From positions 1,054,001 to 1,118,000 of the forward strand of contig NZ_JAPELY010000002.1 in assembly GCF_026343295.1 (NCBI RefSeq): a stretch of DNA of 64,000 nt, read 5' to 3'. The translations under genes were made by a program, and so were the position numbers. The notes beneath the pieces are model-generated. The model had not been told where the DNA came from and searched no databases. It saw only the letters and a program-made list of their open reading frames with translations. This document shows, one piece after another, positions 26,085 through 35,408 of the stretch. The number at the start of each line of letters is the position of its first letter. The stretch's first letter is position 1. The DNA comes from Streptomyces sp. NBC_00083. Its GTDB lineage: Bacteria; Actinomycetota; Actinomycetes; Streptomycetales; Streptomycetaceae.

Positions 26085-26192
26085 ATGACCCTTGCAGTCC
26101 CGCAGCCGCACGCGTGTGCCCGGGGGTGTGAGGCTTCGGGGTGGCGCAGGACGTCGGCACGGTGGATCGAAGAGGGGCGGAACCCAGGGTGA
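26085..26192 (+). CDS. Candidate leaderless 35-residue ORF coupled to SseB-2
   Basis: Reads MTLAVPQPHACARGC and continues to 35 residues with no recognisable domain. Its ATG is 6 nt after a TAACCT -10 element, and its TGA overlaps a GTG start of the next gene in the GTGA arrangement (26189-26192). About 77 percent of third positions are G or C, lower than in neighbouring genes, so it may be a translated leader rather than a functional protein. It lies in a different frame from the SseB-like gene and overlaps its possible longer start at 26141. Confidence 0.4.
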   Translation: MTLAVPQPHACARGCEASGWRRTSARWIEEGRNPG

Positions 26193-26986
26193 GCGCGTCA
26201 GGCACCGCGGCGGCCGGACAGGTCGAGCACATGCTGCGCCAGGTGACGCCCGGACGCTACGACCTGTACGAGGCGCTGCTCCACGCCCTCGCCGACCCCG
26301 CGTCCGGCCGGCTCTGGATGCTGCTGTGGAACGGCCGGCCGGGCTCGCCCGACGCGCAGTACGGAAACATGGAGGTCGACGGCGTCGCGTACGCGCCGTG
26401 TGTGACCTCCCCGCAGGAGCTCTCCGCCAGCGGCTGGAACCGCGCGCACGAGGTGGCCGGCGGCCTCGACGTCGCCCGCGCCCTCTACCCCGACCGGTAC
26501 GGGATCTGGCTCAACCCGCACGCCCCCGGCGGCGGGGTCGGCATCCCCTGGACCGATCTGCGGCGCATCGCCACCGGCCTCGACCGGATGCCCGCCGGCC
26601 CGCTCCGGCTGAGCGAACCGGCCGTCGAGGTCCCGCAGTTCTACGCCCTGCTCACGCAGAACGCGTACCGCACCCCGGCCGTCCGCTCGCTGCGCCGCGC
26701 CTGGGTGCAGCCCGCGCTCGGCGCGCCCTACCTCGCCATCGGTCTCGATCTCTACGACACCGCAGCCCAGTCGGTCGAGGCGGTGCGGGCGATGATGCAG
26801 CAGTCCGTCGCGGCCGTGCCCGACGGGCTCCCCGTCTCCACCGTGGCGATGTCCGACGGTTACGACCCGGTGGCCCTGTGGCTGAAAGCCCATGCCCGGC
26901 CGTTCTACGACCGCGAGGCCCACGCCGCCCCCGCGCCCGGTACGTCCGGATACGGCTACCCGCCGGCCGCTCCGCGCGTCTACTAG
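26189..26986 (+). CDS. SseB-family protein (second of two)
   Basis: About 265 residues. N-terminal domain with RLWMLLWNGRPG, YAPCVTSPQELSAS and YGIWLNPHAPGGGVGIPW; C-terminal half ALGAPYLAIGLDLYD, VSTVAMSDGYDPVALWLKAHARPFYDRE. The ending mirrors the first SseB protein (…RPFY), marking an old duplication. Start is uncertain: GTG 26189 overlaps the stop of the leaderless small ORF; GTG 26141 is in frame with GAGG 7 nt upstream. Function unknown. Confidence 0.8.
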   Translation: MSASGTAAAGQVEHMLRQVTPGRYDLYEALLHALADPASGRLWMLLWNGRPGSPDAQYGNMEVDGVAYAPCVTSPQELSASGWNRAHEVAGGLDVARALYPDRYGIWLNPHAPGGGVGIPWTDLRRIATGLDRMPAGPLRLSEPAVEVPQFYALLTQNAYRTPAVRSLRRAWVQPALGAPYLAIGLDLYDTAAQSVEAVRAMMQQSVAAVPDGLPVSTVAMSDGYDPVALWLKAHARPFYDREAHAAPAPGTSGYGYPPAAPRVY

Positions 26987-27385
26987 CCCCGCCCCGGGCG
27001 GGTAACCAACCGGGACAGACCCCGCCAACTCTCCCCGGGTGCCGAGGGAATGTCCGTTCTGATGCGGCGACGACCGCAATGGACCCGCACGTCACCTGCG
27101 CCCCAACTTCCGCACGTCCGGCCCTGGTTAACCCGCGTCCGCATAACGGAAACCCCCATTCCGCATCACGTTTACGCATACATTCCCCGTCAGGTCTGGC
27201 GGGTGATCGCGACGCCGATGAAGACTCCCGGCAATAAGGCTGGTCGGCCCGCTGGGGCGCCAGTCTCGCGCTGAGCGGACAGGGCTATGCGTGCCCTGCG
27301 CAGATCACCGCACCACTGATGAAACAAGCCGCCACAGCGGCTGGTACGGGCCGGCCACCGCCGGCCGGGAGGGGTCAGAGGCACT
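26987..27385. other. Promoter region of the oligopeptide ABC operon
   Basis: 399 bp without a gene. The centre (about 27130-27195) is AT-richer with TAACGG, CATCACG and TTTACGCATACATT, the likeliest promoter location. A GC-rich stem GCCGGCCACCGCCGGC lies at about 27350-27365, just before the ribosome-binding site. No ORF with coding bias. Confidence 0.45.
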
Positions 27386-28384
27386 GTGACCGCACCGATC
27401 GAGACCACCGGTTCGGCTGCCGAAGCGCAGCCGGAGGCAGTACTCACGGGGGCCAAGCAGAGCCAGATCGAGGGCCGTTCACTCGGACAGATCGCCTGGG
27501 CGCGGTTCAAGCGCGACAAGATGGCGGTCGCCGGCGGCGTTGTCGTCATCCTGCTGATCCTCCTCGCGGTTCTGGCGAAACCGATCCAGTGGGCGTTCGG
27601 GCTCGACCCCAACGCCTTCAACCAGGATCTGATCGACCCCGCCCTCCTCGCACCCAAGGGCGCTTGGGGCGGCATGAGTTGGGCCCACCCGCTGGGTGTG
27701 GACCCGCAGTACGGACGAGACATCATGTCCCGCATCATCGAGGGGTCCTGGGTTTCGCTCCTCGTCGCCGGAGGCGCCACCCTCCTCGCCGTCACCATCG
27801 GCGTGATCATGGGCGTCACCGCGGGCTTCTACGGAGGCTGGGCGGACACCCTCATCAGCCGCACCATGGACGTCTTCCTGGCGTTCCCGCTGCTGCTCTT
27901 CGCCATCTCCATCTCGGCGTCCCTGCAGGACGGCGCGTTCGGTCTCACGGGACTGCCGCTCCGGATCTGCGTACTGATCTTCGTGATCGGCTTCTTCAGC
28001 TGGCCGTACATGGGCCGCATCGTGCGGGCCCAGACCCTCAGCCTGCGCGAACGCGAGTTCGTCGAGGCGTCCCGAAGCCTGGGCGCCCGGGGCTGGTTCA
28101 TCCTCTTCCGTGAGCTGCTGCCGAACCTCGTCGCGCCGATCCTCGTGTACGCGACGCTGCTCATCCCCACGAACATCCTCTTCGAGGCGGGCCTCAGCTT
28201 CCTCGGCGTCGGCATCGCGCCGCCGCAGGCCTCGTGGGGCGGCATGCTCACCTCGGCTACCGAGCTGTACGCGGCCGACCCGCAGTACATGATCGTGCCG
28301 GGCGTGGCCATCTTCATCACGGTCCTGGCGTTCAACCTGCTGGGCGACGGGCTGCGCGACGCCCTCGACCCGCGCACCAAGTAA
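27386..28384 (+). CDS. Oligopeptide/dipeptide ABC permease (OppC/DppC type)
   Basis: 332 residues, GTG start with AGAGG upstream. N-terminal OppC_N segment (LGQIAWARFKRDKMAVAGG), then about six membrane helices, and the cytoplasmic EAA loop around REREFVEASRSLGARGWFILFRELLPNL, which docks on the ATPases. First gene of a five-gene operon in the order permease C, binding protein, permease B, ATPase D, ATPase F. Confidence 0.93.
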   Translation: MTAPIETTGSAAEAQPEAVLTGAKQSQIEGRSLGQIAWARFKRDKMAVAGGVVVILLILLAVLAKPIQWAFGLDPNAFNQDLIDPALLAPKGAWGGMSWAHPLGVDPQYGRDIMSRIIEGSWVSLLVAGGATLLAVTIGVIMGVTAGFYGGWADTLISRTMDVFLAFPLLLFAISISASLQDGAFGLTGLPLRICVLIFVIGFFSWPYMGRIVRAQTLSLREREFVEASRSLGARGWFILFRELLPNLVAPILVYATLLIPTNILFEAGLSFLGVGIAPPQASWGGMLTSATELYAADPQYMIVPGVAIFITVLAFNLLGDGLRDALDPRTK

Positions 28385-28439
28385 GCACGCGGCCCGCTGT
28401 TTCCCAGCCGCACCCATCCCAAGAGGGGGCATTCCTCCG

Positions 28440-30188
28440 GTGAAGTCTCGTAAAGCGACCCTTGTGATCGCCACAACCGTGGCTCTGGCGCTCGGTGCCA
28501 CCGCGTGCGGTGGCGGCGACAAGAAGTCGTCGGGCGGCAAGTCCACCGCCGACGCCGCGCTCACGTCCGTGGTCAACACGTCCGACAAGAAGGGGGGCAC
28601 GCTCACGCTCGACATGTCGGACGTGCCCGACTCCCTCGACCCGGGCAACACGTACTACGGCTGGGTGCAGAACTTCTCGCGCCTCTACAGCCGTACGCTC
28701 ACCACCTTCAAGCCGGCCGCCGGCAAGGCGGGCCTGGAGGTCGTGCCGGACCTCGCCGAGGGTCTGGGCGTGCCCAGCGACGGCGCCAAGACGTGGACGT
28801 ACAAGCTCAAGAAGGGGCTCAAGTACGACGACGGCACGCCGATCACGGCGAAGGACGTCAAGTACGCCGTCGAGCGCTCCAACTTCGCGCCGGAGGCCCT
28901 GTCCAACGGCCCGACGTACTTCAAGGCGCACCTCATAGGCGGCGACACGTACCAGGGTCCGTACAAGGACAAGAACCCCGACGGCATCGCCTCCATCGAG
29001 ACGCCGGACGACACCACCATCGTCTTCAAGCTGAAGGACGCCTTCGCGGACTTCGACTACCTGGCGACGTTCTCGCAGACCGCGCCCGTGCAGGCCGCCA
29101 AGGACAAGGGCGCCGCCTACGTCCAGCACATCTCGTCCACCGGCCCGTACAAGTTCGAGTCGTACGACGAGGGCAAGGGCGCCACGCTGGTCCGCAACCC
29201 GCAGTGGGACGCGAAGACCGACCCGAACCGGCCCGCGCTGCCGGACAAGATCGTCGCCAAGTTCAAGATCAACCAGGTGACGATCGACAACGACCTGATC
29301 GCCGACAACCTGACCGTCGACGCCGGCGGCACGGGTGTCGCGCCGCAGACCCAGCCCAAGGTCCTCCGCGACCCGAAGCTGAAGTCCCGCACGGACAGCT
29401 CCTACGCCGGTGCGACCTCGTACATCGGTCTCAACGTCAACGTCGCCCCGTTCGACAACATCCACTGCCGCAAGGCCGTCCAGTGGGGCATCGACAAGGC
29501 GTCGGTCCAGGCCGCCGGTGGTGGCGCGCCCAAGGGTGACGTCGCCTCGACGCTGCTGCCGCCCACCGTCAACGGGTACACCAAGTTCAACGAGTACCAG
29601 ACCCCCGGTGACAAGGGCGACGAGGCCAAGGCCAAGGACGAGCTCAAGCAGTGCGGGCAGCCGAGCGGCTTCTCCACCAGCCTGACGGCCCGCTCCGACC
29701 GCCCGAACGAGATGGCCATGGCCACCGCCGTCCAGGCCTCGCTGAAGAAGATCGGCGTCATCGCCGACATCAAGTCCTTCCCGGCCGGCAAGTACTTCAC
29801 CAACTTCGCCGGTAACCCGCAGTACGTGCACGACCACAAGCTCGGCATGCTGATGACCGCGTGGGGTGCCGACTGGCCGACCGGCTTCGGCTTCCTCGAC
29901 CAGATCGTCAACGGCTCGGCCATCAAGCCCTCCGGCGGCAACAACGTCCAGGAGCTGAATGACCCGGCGATCAACAAGGCGCTCAACGACGCCATCGCCA
30001 ACACGGACAAGAACGCCCGTGAGAAGGCCTGGGGCGACATCGACAAGATGGTCGCGGACAACGCCTCCGCCGTCCCGCTGATCTACCGCAAGAACCTGCT
30101 GTTCCGCCCCGAGTCGGCGACGAACGTGACGGTGACGCAGGCCTACCTCGGCATGTACGACTACCTGCTGATGGGCTCCTCCAAGTAA
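28440..30188 (+). CDS. Oligopeptide ABC substrate-binding lipoprotein (family 5)
   Basis: 582 residues, GTG start with GAGGGGG about 10 nt upstream. Lipoprotein signal KATLVIATTVALALGATAC, then an SBP_bac_5 fold: GGTLTLDMSDVPDSLDPGN, VPDLAEGLGV, WTYKLKKGLKYDDGTPITAKDVKYA. Captures peptides outside the membrane and delivers them to the permeases. In streptomycetes peptide uptake systems of this type can affect development (bldK is the known case); this one is a separate locus. A strong stem-loop follows the stop. Confidence 0.93.
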   Translation: MKSRKATLVIATTVALALGATACGGGDKKSSGGKSTADAALTSVVNTSDKKGGTLTLDMSDVPDSLDPGNTYYGWVQNFSRLYSRTLTTFKPAAGKAGLEVVPDLAEGLGVPSDGAKTWTYKLKKGLKYDDGTPITAKDVKYAVERSNFAPEALSNGPTYFKAHLIGGDTYQGPYKDKNPDGIASIETPDDTTIVFKLKDAFADFDYLATFSQTAPVQAAKDKGAAYVQHISSTGPYKFESYDEGKGATLVRNPQWDAKTDPNRPALPDKIVAKFKINQVTIDNDLIADNLTVDAGGTGVAPQTQPKVLRDPKLKSRTDSSYAGATSYIGLNVNVAPFDNIHCRKAVQWGIDKASVQAAGGGAPKGDVASTLLPPTVNGYTKFNEYQTPGDKGDEAKAKDELKQCGQPSGFSTSLTARSDRPNEMAMATAVQASLKKIGVIADIKSFPAGKYFTNFAGNPQYVHDHKLGMLMTAWGADWPTGFGFLDQIVNGSAIKPSGGNNVQELNDPAINKALNDAIANTDKNAREKAWGDIDKMVADNASAVPLIYRKNLLFRPESATNVTVTQAYLGMYDYLLMGSSK

Positions 30189-30227
30189 CAGGGACCCCGT
30201 CCACCAGAAACACGAAAGGCAGGTGAA

Positions 30228-30282
30228 GGCGCTGGTGCCCGCCGGGTCACGGGAGACCCCCGGCCGGGCGGGCACCAGCGCC
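30228..30282 (+). other. Intra-operon stem-loop between binding protein and permease genes
   Basis: A perfect 16-bp inverted repeat GGCGCTGGTGCCCGCC (30228-30243) and its complement (30267-30282), 23-nt loop. It sits between the binding-protein stop and the next permease start inside the operon. It probably stabilises the upstream mRNA or attenuates transcription, giving excess binding protein. It ends 8 nt before the permease GTG, so it may also hide the ribosome-binding site. Confidence 0.7.
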
Positions 30283-30290
30283 GGACAGCT

Positions 30291-31301
30291 GTGGCTGCGT
30301 ACCTCATTCGACGCGTTTTCGGCGCGGTGCTCCTGCTGCTGATCGTCAGCGCAGTCACCTTCGCGATCTTCTTCCTGGTACCCAGGCTCGCCGGCCAGTC
30401 GGTGGACCAACTGGCGGCGCAGTACGTGGGCAAGGACGCCAACCCCTCCTCGATCGCCGCGGTGAAGAAGAACCTGGGCTTCGACCAGCCCCTGTACACC
30501 CAGTACTGGCACTTCATCAAGGCGCTCTTCGTCGGCGCGGACTACCACTTCGGCCCCGACGCCTCCCACTGCAGCGCGCCGTGCTTCGGCTACTCGTTCA
30601 AGACTCACGTCGAGATCTGGCCGCAGCTCACCTCGCGCATTCCGATCAGCTTCTCCCTCGCCATCGGTGCCGCCGTGATCTGGCTCATCACCGGTGTGTT
30701 CACGGGCGTGGTGTCGGCGCTCAAGCGCGGCTCCTTCCTGGACCGCTTCTTCATGGGTGTCGCCCTGGCCGGCGTCTCCCTCCCCATCTTCTTCACCGGC
30801 ATGCTGGCGCTCGGTCTGTTCACCGTGCAGTGGCCGATCTGGGACGGCATCGACTACGTGCCGTTCACGGACGACCCGTTCCAGTGGGCCTGGAACCTCC
30901 TGATCCCGTGGTGCAGCCTCGCCTTCCTGTACTCCGCGCTCTACGCCCGGCTCACCCGGGCCGGAATGCTGGAGACCATGAGCGAGGACTACATCCGCAC
31001 GGCCCGTGCCAAGGGCCTCAAGGAGAACAAGGTCATCATCAAGCACGGCCTGCGGGCCGCGCTGACCCCGATCGTCACCATCTTCGGCATGGACTTCGGT
31101 CTGCTCATCGGCAGCGCCGTCATCACCGAAACCGTCTTCTCCCTCAAGGGAATCGGCGCGTACGCGATCGAGGGCATCCAGAACAACGACCTGCCGATCG
31201 TCATGGGCGTGACCCTCGTCGCCGCCTTCTTCATCGTTGTCTGCAATCTGCTGGTGGACCTGGTGTACGCCGCGATCGACCCCAGGGTGAGGCTCTCGTG
31301 A
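30291..31301 (+). CDS. Oligopeptide/dipeptide ABC permease (OppB/DppB type)
   Basis: 336 residues, GTG start. N-terminal AAYLIRRVFGAVLLLLIVSAV is the standard OppB start with its first helix; about six helices in total; EAA loop EDYIRTARAKGLKENKVIIK. It has an insert with paired cysteines (HCSAPCFGYS) in the first periplasmic loop, as in many actinomycete OppB proteins. The ribosome-binding site is weak and next to the hairpin. Stop overlaps the next GTG start (GTGA, 31298-31301). Confidence 0.93.
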   Translation: MAAYLIRRVFGAVLLLLIVSAVTFAIFFLVPRLAGQSVDQLAAQYVGKDANPSSIAAVKKNLGFDQPLYTQYWHFIKALFVGADYHFGPDASHCSAPCFGYSFKTHVEIWPQLTSRIPISFSLAIGAAVIWLITGVFTGVVSALKRGSFLDRFFMGVALAGVSLPIFFTGMLALGLFTVQWPIWDGIDYVPFTDDPFQWAWNLLIPWCSLAFLYSALYARLTRAGMLETMSEDYIRTARAKGLKENKVIIKHGLRAALTPIVTIFGMDFGLLIGSAVITETVFSLKGIGAYAIEGIQNNDLPIVMGVTLVAAFFIVVCNLLVDLVYAAIDPRVRLS

Positions 31302-32422
31302 GCGAGGAATCCAAGGAGCAGACCGTCGCCACCACCGCGACGGCGGCCGTCGGCGAGCCGGAGAAGGCCCGCCCGGCCGGCGACCCGGACGCGTTCCTGT
31401 CCGTACGGGACCTGCGCATCCACTTCGACACGCCGGACGGCGTGGTCAAGTCGGTCGACGGTGTCAGCTTCGACATCAAGCCCGGCGAGACCCTGGGCAT
31501 CGTGGGCGAGTCGGGGTCCGGCAAGTCGGTCACCTCGCTCGGCATCATGGGCCTGCACCGCACCGCGCCCAACGTCAAGATCTCCGGCGAGGTCTGGCTG
31601 GACGGCGAGGAGCTGATCGGGGCCGACGCCGACCGCGTGCGGCGCCTGCGCGGCCGCAAGATGGCGATGATCTTCCAGGATCCGCTGTCCGCGATGCACC
31701 CGTACTACACGGTGGGCAAGCAGATCGTGGAGGCCTACCGGGTCCACCACGACGTCAGCAAGAAGGTCGCCAAGGCCCGCGCCATCGAGATGCTCGACCG
31801 GGTCGGCATCCCCGAACCCGCCAAGCGCGTCGACGGCTACCCGCACGAGTTCTCCGGCGGTATGCGCCAGCGCGCGATGATCGCGATGTCGCTGGTCAAC
31901 AACCCCGAACTGCTCATCGCGGACGAGCCGACCACCGCTCTCGACGTCACCGTCCAGGCACAGATCCTCGACCTGATCCGGGACCTGCAGAAGGAGTTCG
32001 GCTCCGCGGTCATCATGATCACCCACGACCTGGGTGTGGTGGCCGAGATGGCGGACAAGCTCCTCGTGATGTACGGCGGCCGCTGCATCGAGCGCGGTCC
32101 GGCCGACCAGGTCTTCTACAGCCCCCAACACCCTTATACCTGGGGCCTGTTGGGGTCGATGCCGCGCATCGACCGCGAGGAGACCGACCGGCTCATCCCG
32201 GTGAAGGGCCAGCCGCCGTCCCTCATCAACGTGCCGTCCGGCTGCGCCTTCAACCCGCGCTGCCCGTACGCGGACGTGCCGAAGGACAACGTCACCCGGA
32301 CCGTGCGCCCCGAGCTCACGGAGTGGGACGGCGACGGCGGCAGCGGTCACTTCTCGGCCTGCCACATGTCGCAGGAGGAGCGGACCCGTATCTGGACCGA
32401 AGAGATTGCGCCGAAGCTGTGA
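31298..32422 (+). CDS. Oligopeptide ABC ATPase (OppD/DppD type)
   Basis: 374 residues. A disordered N-terminus of about 30 residues, then an ATPase domain with Walker A GESGSGKSV, signature FSGGMRQRAMIAMSL, Walker B LLIADEPTTALD and H-loop ITHDLGVV. The C-terminal oligo_HPY region includes HPYTWGLL and CAFNPRCPYAD, where the Cys residues typically hold an Fe-S centre or metal. GTGA overlaps both upstream and downstream, so translation is coupled through B, D and F. Confidence 0.95.
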   Translation: MSEESKEQTVATTATAAVGEPEKARPAGDPDAFLSVRDLRIHFDTPDGVVKSVDGVSFDIKPGETLGIVGESGSGKSVTSLGIMGLHRTAPNVKISGEVWLDGEELIGADADRVRRLRGRKMAMIFQDPLSAMHPYYTVGKQIVEAYRVHHDVSKKVAKARAIEMLDRVGIPEPAKRVDGYPHEFSGGMRQRAMIAMSLVNNPELLIADEPTTALDVTVQAQILDLIRDLQKEFGSAVIMITHDLGVVAEMADKLLVMYGGRCIERGPADQVFYSPQHPYTWGLLGSMPRIDREETDRLIPVKGQPPSLINVPSGCAFNPRCPYADVPKDNVTRTVRPELTEWDGDGGSGHFSACHMSQEERTRIWTEEIAPKL

Positions 32423-33864
32423 GTGAGAAGAAGTCAGCAGAGAAGGCGATCCCGAAGCAGTCGCAGGCCTCGCCGGAGCCGCTCCTCAAGGTGGAAGGGC
32501 TCGTCAAGCACTTCCCCATCAAGAAGGGGCTGCTCGGCCGGGCGACCAGCGCGGTCAAGGCGGTCGACGGGCTCTCCTTCGACGTGCGTCCCGGGGAGAC
32601 CCTCGGCGTCGTCGGCGAGTCGGGCTGCGGCAAGTCGACGATGGGCCGGCTCATCACGCGGCTGCTCGAACCGACCGGCGGCACCATCGAGTTCGAGGGC
32701 CAGGACATCACGCACATGTCGGCGGGCAAGATCCGCCCGCTGCGCCGTGACGTCCAGATGATCTTCCAGGACCCGTACGGTTCGCTGAACCCGCGCCACA
32801 CCATCGGCGGCATCGTCTCCACCCCCTTCCGGCTCCAGGGCGTCACGCCCGAGGGCGGGGTGAAGAAGGAGGTCCAGCGGCTGATGGAGCTGGTGGGCCT
32901 CAACCCCGAGCACTACAACCGCTATCCGCACGAGTTCTCCGGCGGTCAGCGCCAGCGCATCGGGATCGCCCGCGCGCTCGCGCTCAACCCGAAGCTCGTC
33001 GTGGCGGACGAGCCCGTCTCGGCGCTCGACGTGTCGATCCAGGCCCAGGTGGTCAACCTCCTCGACGACCTTCAGGAGGAGCTCGGCCTCACGTATGTGA
33101 TCATCGCGCACGACCTGTCGGTCATCCGGCACGTGTCGGACCGCATCGCGGTCATGTACCTCGGCAAGATCGTCGAGCTGGCCGACCGCAAGTCGCTCTA
33201 CGCGGCGCCGATGCACCCGTACACCAAGGCGCTGATGTCCGCGGTGCCGGTGCCGGACCCCAAGCGGCGCGGCATGAAGAGCGACCGCATCCTGCTCAAG
33301 GGCGACGTGCCCTCGCCGATCTCGCCGCCGAGCGGCTGCCGCTTCCACACGCGGTGCTGGAAGGCGACGGAGGTCTGCAAGACGCAGGAGCCGCCGCTGA
33401 TCGAGCTCAAGCCGGGCCAGCGGGTGGCCTGCCACCACCCGGAGAACGCGGAGGACCCGGCGCCGGGCGAGACGGCTCTGGCGGGCGCCAGGGAGACGAT
33501 CGAACTCACCCCGGACGCGGCGACCGAGCCGACGGAGCCGGTCGAGTTGGCCGAGCTCGCCGAGGCGGCGGGCGCCGTCGAGGTGACGGAGGCTCCGGCG
33601 ACGGCCGGCACGGCGGACGCTCCCGCGGCGGCCGACACCGCGAAGGCGGAGGGCGCTGCCAAGGCGACGGAGCAGGCCAAGGCGGCGGGTGCGGCCAAGG
33701 CGGCCGCCGCTGCCGACAAGGCCGGGTCCGCCGACGCCGCGGATGCGGCGGGCGCCGCTGAGGTGGCGGATGCTCCGGAGGCGGCCGACGCCGCCGCGGG
33801 GTCCGGTGCCGGGTCCGCCGAAGAGCGTGGGGACGAGGGCGTCCAGGAGTCAACCGACAAGTAG
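32419..33864 (+). CDS. Oligopeptide ABC ATPase (OppF/DppF type) with long Ala-rich tail
   Basis: 481 residues; typical OppF proteins are about 330-350. ATPase domain: Walker A GESGCGKST, signature FSGGQRQRIGIARAL, Walker B LVVADEPVSALD, H-loop IAHDLSVI; oligo_HPY end with HPYTKALMSAVP and GCRFHTRCWKA. The normal protein ends near residue 350 (VACHHPEN). The remaining 130 or so residues are an Ala/Glu/Asp/Lys-rich low-complexity tail (for example TAKAEGAAKATEQAKAAGAA), predicted helical or disordered. GTG start at 32419 overlaps the oppD-type stop. Last gene of the operon. Confidence 0.95.
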   Translation: MSEKKSAEKAIPKQSQASPEPLLKVEGLVKHFPIKKGLLGRATSAVKAVDGLSFDVRPGETLGVVGESGCGKSTMGRLITRLLEPTGGTIEFEGQDITHMSAGKIRPLRRDVQMIFQDPYGSLNPRHTIGGIVSTPFRLQGVTPEGGVKKEVQRLMELVGLNPEHYNRYPHEFSGGQRQRIGIARALALNPKLVVADEPVSALDVSIQAQVVNLLDDLQEELGLTYVIIAHDLSVIRHVSDRIAVMYLGKIVELADRKSLYAAPMHPYTKALMSAVPVPDPKRRGMKSDRILLKGDVPSPISPPSGCRFHTRCWKATEVCKTQEPPLIELKPGQRVACHHPENAEDPAPGETALAGARETIELTPDAATEPTEPVELAELAEAAGAVEVTEAPATAGTADAPAAADTAKAEGAAKATEQAKAAGAAKAAAAADKAGSADAADAAGAAEVADAPEAADAAAGSGAGSAEERGDEGVQESTDK

Positions 33865-33959
33865 GGCATGTCAGTTCGGCAAAGTCATGTCCATGACCAA
33901 GCGGGAGAGTGCAGAGTCTGCGTGTCCGTACCAACGGCACACGTTCGAAGGGCAGACTC

Positions 33960-35363
33960 ATGGCACTCTCCCGTTCGGCACGTCGTAGCTCCCGGCTGCT
34001 CGCCCTCGCCACCGCGGTGGCCGCCGGGTTCACGATTGCCGCCGCACCCGCCGCCTCACCGGGCTCCCCGGGCATCGGTGACCCGTACTTCCCCACCATG
34101 GGCAACGGCGGTTTCGACGCGCTCCATTACGACCTCGGGGTCAGCTACAACCCCGATTCCGGGCGCCTCGACGGGCGCACCACGGTGACCGCTCGCGCCA
34201 CCCAGAACCTCTCCCGGTTCGACCTCGACCTCCAGAAGCTGACCGTCGACTCGATCCGCGTGAACGGCAAGCCCGCCGACTTCAGCAGAACCGGTGACGA
34301 CATCGTCATCACCCCGCGCCACCGCCTGGCCAAGGGCGAGGAGTTCGAGGTCACCGTCGTCTACGGCGGAGTGCCGCAGGCGCTGAACGGGCCCATCGTC
34401 TTCGGCTCGGACTACGGCTGGATGAAGACCAAGGACGGCGTCTTCGTGGCCTGCGAGCCCAACGCCGCCTCCACCTGGTTCCCGTCTAGCGACCACCCCT
34501 CCGACAAGGCCACGTACGACATCCGCATCGACGCCCCCAAGGGCCTCACGGGCGTGTCCAACGGCCGCCTGGTGGACTCGCACGACCGCGGCGGACGCTC
34601 CTACTACCACTGGCGCGAGTCCAAGCCGATGGCGACCTACCTGGCCACCGCCTCCATAGGCAAGTTCGACGTGAAGACGGGCAGGACGCCGGCCGGCACG
34701 CCCATCTACGTGGCCATCGACCCGGTCCTCGCCAACCAGAACAAGGTCGACGTGTACGCGGTGACGGCCGAGGCCACCGACTACTGGTCCAAGCTGTTCG
34801 GCCCGTACCCCTTCGAGGTGACCGGCGCCGTCGTCGACGACATGCCGCAGGCCGGGTTCTCCCTGGAGACCCAGTCCAAGCCCAGCTATTCGGCGGTGCG
34901 TTCCGAGTCGACCATCGTGCACGAGCTCGCCCACCAGTGGTTCGGCGACTCCGTCTCCGTCGACCAGTGGAAGGACATCTGGCTCAACGAGGGCTTCGCG
35001 ACCTATGCCCAGTGGCTGTGGGCCGAGCACCGCGGCACGAGGACGGCGCACGACTCCTTCCTCGCCGACTACAACGCGATCCCGGCGAACGACGACTTCT
35101 GGAAGATCGAGGTGGCCGACCCGCAGCGCGACACGATGTTCTCCGACGCCGTCTACGACCGTGGCGCGATGATGCTCCAGGCGCTGCGCGAGCGCATCGG
35201 CGACAAGGCCTTCTTCACGCTGCTCCCGGCCTGGACCAAGGCCCACCGCTACCACAACGCCGACACCGCGGACTTCGTCAAGCTCGCCGAGAAGGTCTCG
35301 GGCCAGTCGCTCGACGACCTGTTCCAGAAGTGGGTCTACGACACCGGCAAGCCCGCCCTCTAG
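33960..35363 (+). CDS. Secreted M1-family zinc metallopeptidase (aminopeptidase N type)
   Basis: 467 residues. Signal peptide RRSSRLLALATAVAAGFTIAAAPAAS (in short segments: Arg pair, hydrophobic core, Ala-rich cleavage region). Peptidase M1 N-terminal beta domain, then zinc motif HELAHQWFGD with third ligand Glu in WLNEGFATYAQW. Shorter than cytosolic PepN (about 850), lacking the large C-terminal helical domain, as in other secreted actinomycete M1 enzymes. ATG 33960 has GAAGGG 7 nt upstream. Downstream of the peptide uptake operon: it may trim extracellular peptides for import (inference). Confidence 0.92.
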   Translation: MALSRSARRSSRLLALATAVAAGFTIAAAPAASPGSPGIGDPYFPTMGNGGFDALHYDLGVSYNPDSGRLDGRTTVTARATQNLSRFDLDLQKLTVDSIRVNGKPADFSRTGDDIVITPRHRLAKGEEFEVTVVYGGVPQALNGPIVFGSDYGWMKTKDGVFVACEPNAASTWFPSSDHPSDKATYDIRIDAPKGLTGVSNGRLVDSHDRGGRSYYHWRESKPMATYLATASIGKFDVKTGRTPAGTPIYVAIDPVLANQNKVDVYAVTAEATDYWSKLFGPYPFEVTGAVVDDMPQAGFSLETQSKPSYSAVRSESTIVHELAHQWFGDSVSVDQWKDIWLNEGFATYAQWLWAEHRGTRTAHDSFLADYNAIPANDDFWKIEVADPQRDTMFSDAVYDRGAMMLQALRERIGDKAFFTLLPAWTKAHRYHNADTADFVKLAEKVSGQSLDDLFQKWVYDTGKPAL

Positions 35364-35408
35364 AACGGCGGATGCCGGGGAGCGCCCCGTCGTGAGTAAA
35401 AATACGGG

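Noticed and set aside
28332..31046. 904-codon minus-strand open frame opposite the peptide-transport genes.
   Set aside because: Antisense shadow of the binding-protein and permease genes.
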